64,000 bases of DNA. Source: Gaiellasilicea sp963829845 (GTDB lineage Bacteria; Actinomycetota; Thermoleophilia; Gaiellales; Gaiellaceae). Shown piece by piece: positions 59,351 through 64,000 of this stretch. Location of the stretch: the NCBI GenBank assembly GCA_963829845.1, contig CAWHKD010000022.1, forward strand, positions 10,488 through 74,487. The letters run 5' to 3'. The first letter of the stretch is position 1, and each line of letters begins with the position of its first letter. Both the position numbers and the translations under genes were made by a program. Under the pieces are notes generated by a model. That model had not been told where the DNA came from, did no database searches, and saw nothing but the letters and a program-made list of their open reading frames with translations.

Positions 59351-59989
59351 CTACCCGCCGCCGGGATCGTCGAACCCTGCGGCGCCGAGCAGGGGCACGA
59401 ACCGGCAGGGCACGGTCCGCACGCGGACGGGCCCAGCAGGGCTGCGCTCTGCGATCTCGAGCCACTGGTCGCGCCGCGTTCCAACCGGGATGACGAGGCG
59501 GCCGCCGGGTGAGAGCTGGTCGTAGAGTGAATCCGGCACGGCCGGCGCCGCGGCGGCGACGACGATCCCGTCGAACGGCGCGCGCTCGGGCACGCCGAGA
59601 GTGCCGTCGCCGACGCGGACGTCGACGCGTCCGTATCCCGCGCGCTCGAGCGTCCGCCGGGCCTCCTCCGCGAGTTCCGGGATGCGCTCGATCGAGACCA
59701 CCTCGTCGGCGAGCTCGGCGAGCAGCGCCGCCTGGTAGCCGGAGCCTGTGCCGACCTCGAGCACGCGCCCCCCGTCGAGCCGAAGCGCCTCGAGCATCGT
59801 GGCGACCATGAACGGCTGCGAGATCGTCTGGCCGGACCCGATCGGAAGCGCGCGGTCCGCGTAGGCATGGCGGCGGAGCTGCTCCGGGACGAACAGCTCC
59901 CGCGGGACGGCGGCGAGCGCCGCCAGCACCTTCCCGTCGCGAATACCCCGCGCGGCCATGAGCCTCGCCAGCTCATGCCCGCCGTTCAC
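59351..59989 (-). CDS. pcm: Protein-L-isoaspartate O-methyltransferase
   Basis: A 212-residue PCMT: AAVPRELFVPEQLRRHAYAD, the signature ALPIGSGQTISQPFMVATML, motif I VLEVGTGSGYQAALLAELAD, and VVAAAAPAVPDSLYDQLSPGGRLVIP. It uses SAM to methylate isoaspartyl residues, starting repair of aged proteins (EC 2.1.1.77). The C-terminus is slightly short. GTG overlaps the stop of the upstream gene as GTGA. Confidence 0.92.
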   Translation of the reverse strand: MNGGHELARLMAARGIRDGKVLAALAAVPRELFVPEQLRRHAYADRALPIGSGQTISQPFMVATMLEALRLDGGRVLEVGTGSGYQAALLAELADEVVSIERIPELAEEARRTLERAGYGRVDVRVGDGTLGVPERAPFDGIVVAAAAPAVPDSLYDQLSPGGRLVIPVGTRRDQWLEIAERSPAGPVRVRTVPCRFVPLLGAAGFDDPGGG

Positions 59990-61284
59990 GCCTTCGTCAG
60001 CGTGTGTGCGTAGGGCGGGGCGGGGACGGTGAAGTGATCGAGTACGGCAGGCATCACTTCGACGATCGAGGCCGGCAGGACGTCGAGCCCGACGGCGAGC
60101 ATCGGCACCTCGGAGTCGCCGGTCGTAAGCGACCCGTGCGAGCCGCCGCCGGAGTGATGCCGGCCGGCGAGGTCGGCGAACTCCCAGCCGGCTGCTGCCG
60201 ACACGATCAGCTCCCCCGCGTTCGGGTTCGCGAGCGCCGCCGCCGCGCGCGCGGGACCGTCGGGATGGTCGAGCTCCGAGACGTCTCCGTCCGCCCCGTC
60301 GTGCCTCGCAACGAGCCTGTCGCCGTCGCGCCGGAGGACGACGTCGACGGCGGGGTTGCCGTCGAGCCTGCGCGCGAGGATCGCCGGCTCGTCGTCGGTG
60401 TAGATCATCCCGGCGCGGTTCGACGCCGTCACGAGCGCGTCGGGGAACGCATCCTGGAGCCGTGCCACCTCGGTCACCGGCGTCTGCCCGTGGTCGGAGC
60501 AGAGGATGACCGCGTACCGCTCGAGAAACTCGTCGGCGCCACCCGCCGCCTCGATCAACGCCCCGACGGCGTCGTCGCAGCGCGCGAGTGCCGCGTGCGC
60601 CGCGTCCGGGCCCTGGACGTGCGAGGCGTAGTCGTAGTCGGAGAGATAGAAGACGAGGAAGTCGAAACCGTCGCGGGTGACGAGCCAGCGGCCGACCGCG
60701 GCCGCGTACGCGTCTATCGTCCCGCGCGGCCGGTTGCGGACGGAGAGCGGCGCCCCGGTCACGTCCGACTCGAAGAGGTTGTAGAAAAAGAACCGGCTCG
60801 GGCCATACGCCGGGCGGGTCAGGAAGGGTACGGTCGGCCGGTGTGGATGGCGCCCGCGGTAGCAGGTGATGTTGACCGCGGCGGCCGTCAGGCCCGCATC
60901 CTCGAGCGCCTCGTACACGCTGACGGCGCCGCCGCCGAGGTGGCTTGCGTTCAGGCCGTAGATCGTGTCGACCAGCGACTGCTTCGTTCCCGCCGCCCGG
61001 ACCGCTCCGAACGAGGAGCCGTACTCGACCAGTCGCCGCTCGCCGCGGTGATACCAGACGAGATGAGGAATCTCGTGGATGTCCGGGTGCGCACCGGTTG
61101 CGAGCGACGAGAGGCAGACGGGCGTCAGCGAGGGGAAGGTCGAGATCGCACGGCGATAGCGTCCGTGCTCGGCGAGCAGACCCAGTGAGGGAGCGACGCC
61201 GCGTTCAAGCGTGTCCTCCAGCATCGACGGCGTCAGGCCGTCGATCACGATCAGGATCAGTTTTTTTGTGGCTCCGCCGCTCAT
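59986..61284 (-). CDS. Type I phosphodiesterase / alkaline-phosphatase-fold protein
   Basis: A 432-residue member of the NPP-type group: metal Asp in LILIVIDGLTPSML, nucleophile Thr in FPSLTPVCLSSLATGAHPDI, the second-site residues in YLSDYDYASHVQGPD, CSDHGQTP and GSHGSLTTGDSE. All metal positions look intact. No signal peptide, so it is cytoplasmic or the N-terminus is longer (GTG 61299 in frame). It may hydrolyse nucleotide sugars or phospholipid-like diesters. GTGA-coupled to pcm and 15 bases from the preceding membrane-protein gene. Confidence 0.85.
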   Translation of the reverse strand: MSGGATKKLILIVIDGLTPSMLEDTLERGVAPSLGLLAEHGRYRRAISTFPSLTPVCLSSLATGAHPDIHEIPHLVWYHRGERRLVEYGSSFGAVRAAGTKQSLVDTIYGLNASHLGGGAVSVYEALEDAGLTAAAVNITCYRGRHPHRPTVPFLTRPAYGPSRFFFYNLFESDVTGAPLSVRNRPRGTIDAYAAAVGRWLVTRDGFDFLVFYLSDYDYASHVQGPDAAHAALARCDDAVGALIEAAGGADEFLERYAVILCSDHGQTPVTEVARLQDAFPDALVTASNRAGMIYTDDEPAILARRLDGNPAVDVVLRRDGDRLVARHDGADGDVSELDHPDGPARAAAALANPNAGELIVSAAAGWEFADLAGRHHSGGGSHGSLTTGDSEVPMLAVGLDVLPASIVEVMPAVLDHFTVPAPPYAHTLTKA

Positions 61285-61299
61285 GACCGGACGAGCCAC

Positions 61300-61719
61300 C
61301 TAGTCGCGGGCAAGGCTGCGCAGGCCGGCGTATCGATCGGCCTGGGTGCGGCGGAGGCGCACGGCCAGGATCGGCAGCGCGACGGCGACGAGATAACCCG
61401 CGCCGGGGACGAACGCGAGCCCGGCAAGGCCAGCGGCGACCGCGGCGACGATCAACGCGAGCCCGCCCCGTGTCCCACCGCGCCGAAGCGCTCCCGAGAC
61501 GACGATCACGGCGGCGGCGCACCCGACGAGTCCTCCGATCGCGCCGGCGACGACCTCGGTCCAGTCGTCGATCACGAAGCCGACCACCGCCCCTGCGGCG
61601 CCGGCGAGCGCGACGGCCGCGATCCGGCCGAGCGGCGTCGACGAGAGCAAGCCCGCGAACAGCACGCCGAACGCCGTGCCGAGCCCGAGTGCGAGGCCGA
61701 TCGTGTACCAGTCCCCCAT
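61300..61719 (-). CDS. Small polytopic membrane protein of unknown function
   Basis: A 139-residue protein with four hydrophobic segments (about 6-24, 32-50, 56-76, 85-117) rich in Gly and Ala, and a basic C-terminus RLRRTQADRYAGLRSLARD. No recognised domain. TACACT 8 bases before the ATG suggests a near-leaderless start. It heads the unit membrane protein - phosphatase-fold protein - pcm - PRC-barrel. Confidence 0.65.
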   Translation of the reverse strand: MGDWYTIGLALGLGTAFGVLFAGLLSSTPLGRIAAVALAGAAGAVVGFVIDDWTEVVAGAIGGLVGCAAAVIVVSGALRRGGTRGGLALIVAAVAAGLAGLAFVPGAGYLVAVALPILAVRLRRTQADRYAGLRSLARD

Positions 61720-61814
61720 CGCCGGTCAGTGTAGAGGCGCCTCGCGTTTCGGCCGGGCGTTTTCTGGAGATACAACACCCGACCCGTACGTCCGCTGTCC
61801 GAGGAGGAGAATCC

Positions 61815-62108
61815 GTGAACGACGACCGGCCGCTGCTCGTGTTCTTCTGGTCCGAGCGCTCGGGCCCCGCCCGGCGGATGGAGAGCCTGCTCGCACACCT
61901 GGAGCGGAAAGAGCGGGATCGACTCCGCGTCCGGAGGGTCGACATCGACGCCAGTCCGGACCTCGCCCAGCGCTTCCAGGTGGACGTCGTTCCGACCCTG
62001 GTCATCGTCAAGGACAAGCGCGCCGTCGCACGGCTCGACGGGCGCACCAGCGCGCCCAAGATCGAGGCGATGCTCGCGCCGCACCTCGCCGAGCTCGCCG
62101 CGGCCTGA
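61815..62108 (+). CDS. Thioredoxin-fold protein lacking the CxxC motif
   Basis: A 97-residue thioredoxin-like protein: LLVFFWSERSGPARRMESLL aligns with the thioredoxin WCGPC segment, but both cysteines are replaced (Ser16-Gly-Pro-Ala19). The rest of the fold is kept: VRRVDIDASPDLAQRFQVDVV with the cis-proline in VPTLVIVKDKRAVARLDG. It cannot do dithiol exchange and may be a binding or chaperone-like thioredoxin. GTG start with GAGGAGGAGA five bases upstream (61801-61810). A decayed partial copy lies 150 bases downstream. Confidence 0.8.
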   Translation: MNDDRPLLVFFWSERSGPARRMESLLAHLERKERDRLRVRRVDIDASPDLAQRFQVDVVPTLVIVKDKRAVARLDGRTSAPKIEAMLAPHLAELAAA

Positions 62109-62251
62109 CTCCGAAGTCCGGCCGGTGGGTGCCGGAGAGAGGTCACTGTGACGGTCCGCTCACGGGTCCGTCCGACAACTGCGACGCAGATCGAGCCCGG
62201 ACCGTTCACGCAAGGGCAAGAAGAGGCGCGACGGCGACGATGAGCGCCTTC

Positions 62252-62318
62252 CTGCGGCTCGGACCTGGGCGCGCCGGTTGCGCCGAGGATCGAGCCGATG
62301 CTCGCACCGCACTGTGCC
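62252..62318 (+). pseudogene. Decayed duplicate of the 3' end of the thioredoxin-fold gene
   Basis: The bases CGCCGAGGATCGAGCCGATG followed by CTCGCACCGCAC copy, with few changes, the segment at about 62053-62085 that encodes APKIEAMLAPHL. In the matching frame it reads APRIEPMLAPHC. There is no start or intact frame. The rest of the 301 bases between 62109 and 62409 holds no gene that I can support. Confidence 0.55.
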
Positions 62319-62409
62319 GTCTCGTCACTGCCTAAAACCGACCTCGTCCGGCCCGCGTAAGTGGTCCTGACGGGCGTTCGGCCCGTCCTACGCAACCGGG
62401 GAGGTTCGT

Positions 62410-62943
62410 ATGTCGAGGCTCGCACTCAGGGTCATCGCAGTAGCGGGAGTGATCGCGCTACTCGGCGTGGGCTCGTACGCGATCGCCGGAAGCAACACCA
62501 ACAACTTCAAGGGCGACCCGATGCTCGGGTATGCCGAGAATCTGGACGTTTCGACCGCTGCCTCCGGCTCGTTCGACGCGAAGCTGTCGGACCACGGGGA
62601 CTCGCTGCATTACGTGCTCAGCTACTCCGGGCTCGAAGGGAACGTGCTCCAGGCGCACGTGCATTTCGGGAAGACCGCCATCAACGGGGGGATCTCGTTC
62701 TTCCTGTGCACGAACCTCAACGTGCCGACCGACGACGACTGTCCGCAATCCGGGACGGTCGAGGGCGACATCGATTCGGCCGACGTGCTCGGTCCCTTGG
62801 CGCAGGGGATCGAGGTCGGGAACCTCGCGGAGATCGTCGCCGCGATGCGGGCGGGTCACGCCTACGCCAACGTGCACTCGAGCAAGTGGCCCGGCGGCGA
62901 GATCCGTGCCCAGATCAACGACAAGGGGGAGAGCCGGGACTAG
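62410..62943 (+). CDS. Secreted CHRD domain protein
   Basis: A 177-residue exported protein: signal peptide (ALRVIAVAGVIALLGVGSYA, residues 4-24 or so) and a CHRD domain with AKLSDHGDSLHYVLSYSGLE, AHVHFGKTAINGGISFFLCT and AYANVHSSKWPGGEIRAQIN, the His pattern typical of bacterial CHRD proteins. The domain was defined in chordin; its bacterial role is unknown. GGGGAGG lies 5 bases before the ATG. Its TAG overlaps the stop of the convergent E2 gene in CTAG. Confidence 0.9.
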   Translation: MSRLALRVIAVAGVIALLGVGSYAIAGSNTNNFKGDPMLGYAENLDVSTAASGSFDAKLSDHGDSLHYVLSYSGLEGNVLQAHVHFGKTAINGGISFFLCTNLNVPTDDDCPQSGTVEGDIDSADVLGPLAQGIEVGNLAEIVAAMRAGHAYANVHSSKWPGGEIRAQINDKGESRD

Positions 62944-64000
62944 GAGGGGAGGCCGGACTCGAGGCGCGCGATCACGTCAAGTGTGAACGCCGCCGCCCGC
63001 GCCCCGTCGACGACGCGATGGTCGAACGTGACCGAGACGTTGCCGATCTGGCGGACGACGATCTCCCCGTCGCGAACGACGGGGCGCGGGCCGATCCGGT
63101 GTAGGCCGAGGATCGCGACCTGAGGGTGGTTGACGAGCGGCGTCACGAGCAAGCCGCTCAGCTTGCCCGCGCTCGTGACGGTGAACGTGCCGCCGCGAAG
63201 CTCCTCCGGCTTCAGCGAGCCGGCGCGGGCCGACTCGGCGAGGCGGGCGACCTCCACCGCCAGCGCCTCCAGTGGCTCGGTGTCGCAGGCGCGGACGACC
63301 GGGACGACGAGCCCCTGGTCGGTCTGAACGGCGATGCCGATATCGCGCCGCTCCAGGTAGACGATCTCGTCGCCGTCGAGCTGTGAGTTCAGCTCCGGGA
63401 ACTCCTCCAGGGAAGCGGCGATCGCCTTCAGCGTGAACGGCAGCAGGAGCTTCACATCGACGTCGGTGAAGTCCCCCTCCTCGACGAACGTGACTGCGGG
63501 AATCTCACGGTGCGCCCGCGTCAGGTGCTCGACGATCCGGCGGCGCACACCCCGCACGGGCTCGCGCCGTCCCTCGGAGGGCTTGTGTCTATCAGACACA
63601 AGCTCCTCTCCGGCCGCGCTGCGGACGTCCTCCTCGGTTATGCGCGCGTTCGGCCCTGTACCGCTCAACGACGCCAGATCGACGCCAAGCTCCTGGGCGA
63701 CGCGACGGACGACCGGGGTGGCCTGAACGCGAGCTTGTGACTGATAGACACTTGCCGTCGCGGCGGGTGGGGGCTGCGGGAGTTCCTGCCCGGGCTCGCG
63801 CTCGGCCGGCAGGCGCTCAGTCGCTCCGTCGCCGCCGATCACGACGAGGACGGTGCCGACCGGGACGACCTCGCCTTCGGCAACGAGGATCCTCGTCACG
63901 GTGCCCGCTGCGGGCGACGGAATCTCGACGGTCGTCTTGTCGGTCGCGATCTCGACGAGGGGATCGTCCTCGGCGAGCTCCTGACCCTCCGCGACGAGCC
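62940..64000 (-). CDS. 2-oxo acid dehydrogenase E2 component (lipoamide acyltransferase), 5' end outside window
   Basis: About 353 residues are visible. The partial lipoyl domain contains the lipoyl lysine in EIATDKTTVEIPSPAAGTV (near the right edge); a Pro/Ala linker, an E1/E3-binding domain (ATPVVRRVAQELGVDLASLS, NARITEEDV) and the catalytic domain with the active-site motif FDHRVVDGA follow. It passes the acyl group to CoA in a pyruvate, 2-oxoglutarate or branched-chain complex; which one needs the E1 genes to the right. The linker contains two copies of a palindromic sequence (63581, 63732). Confidence 0.92.
   Translation of the reverse strand, partial: LVAEGQELAEDDPLVEIATDKTTVEIPSPAAGTVTRILVAEGEVVPVGTVLVVIGGDGATERLPAEREPGQELPQPPPAATASVYQSQARVQATPVVRRVAQELGVDLASLSGTGPNARITEEDVRSAAGEELVSDRHKPSEGRREPVRGVRRRIVEHLTRAHREIPAVTFVEEGDFTDVDVKLLLPFTLKAIAASLEEFPELNSQLDGDEIVYLERRDIGIAVQTDQGLVVPVVRACDTEPLEALAVEVARLAESARAGSLKPEELRGGTFTVTSAGKLSGLLVTPLVNHPQVAILGLHRIGPRPVVRDGEIVVRQIGNVSVTFDHRVVDGARAAAFTLDVIARLESGLPS
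63581..63603. repeat. Perfect inverted repeat inside the E2 gene, copy 1
   Basis: Arms GCTTGTGTCT (63581-63590) and AGACACAAGC (63594-63603) around ATC. It lies in frame within the linker between the binding and catalytic domains (coding LVSDRHK). Confidence 0.6.
63732..63755. repeat. Imperfect copy of the same palindrome inside the E2 gene, copy 2
   Basis: AGCTTGTGACTGATAGACAC followed by TTGC. It carries the same CTGATAGACAC core and GCTTGTG arm as copy 1, in the opposite orientation, and falls in the linker before the E1/E3-binding domain. Confidence 0.5.

Overview
The window is high-GC, gene-dense bacterial chromosome. No phage, plasmid, insertion sequence, CRISPR array or rRNA was recognised, and no tRNA was noticed by eye. 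The pattern points to an actinobacterium: many GTG starts, frequent 4-bp GTGA/ATGA gene overlaps, and -10 boxes of the TAnnnT type lying exactly 6-7 bases before start codons (leaderless mRNAs). The gene content (futalosine-pathway menaquinone genes, a menaquinol:cytochrome c reductase with a fused cytochrome c, TolB-like and CHRD secreted proteins) would suit class Thermoleophilia. That placement is inference, not proof.

Layout. 0-13 kb: small stand-alone enzymes and regulators, including VOC and cupin proteins, RibD-like reductases, a GFA protein, a YcaQ-type glycosylase, a PAS-LuxR regulator, a CLC channel, a beta-lactamase-fold hydrolase and prolyl aminopeptidase. 13-17.5 kb: a leftward operon of a flavoprotein of the fumarate reductase/aspartate oxidase family, two-subunit class I fumarase, a ComA-type phosphosulfolactate synthase and an AlkZ-like winged-helix protein. 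17.5-20.4 kb: LysR regulator with an iron-ADH-like enzyme, divergent from a DUF354 gene. 20.4-26 kb: a 1248-residue secreted phosphodiesterase/5'-nucleotidase fusion, divergent from a PhoX-like secreted protein. 26-31.6 kb: CapD-type epimerase, DegT aminotransferase, DedA and a NAGPA-domain secreted protein. 31.7-34 kb: an unusual radical SAM enzyme translationally coupled to mqnC. 34-41.3 kb: an accessory patch with an aldo/keto reductase, a nucleotide cyclase, damaged and intact cupins, a truncated reductase, a lactonase-like hydrolase, VOC proteins and a short dispersed repeat.

41.4-48.8 kb, leftward, is the metabolic core: ubiD-like decarboxylase, Rieske protein, cytochrome b, cytochrome b/c fusion, ubiX, ubiE, polyprenyl synthase, a VOC protein and mqnA. 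Quinone synthesis and the complex that oxidises the quinol are therefore encoded together. 49-54.8 kb: TolB-like protein, hemB-hemL with two small companions, AI-2E-type permease, LytM-like protein. 54.8-64 kb: YmdB-type phosphodiesterase, two GT-C membrane proteins with GtrA, PRC-barrel and pcm genes, an alkaline-phosphatase-fold protein, a thioredoxin-fold protein without cysteines, a CHRD protein, and the 3' part of an E2 acyltransferase that runs off the right edge.

At least five genes are split by what looks like one single-base indel each, some in short G/C runs. Residual assembly errors are a simpler explanation than five real pseudogenes, so those calls are marked.
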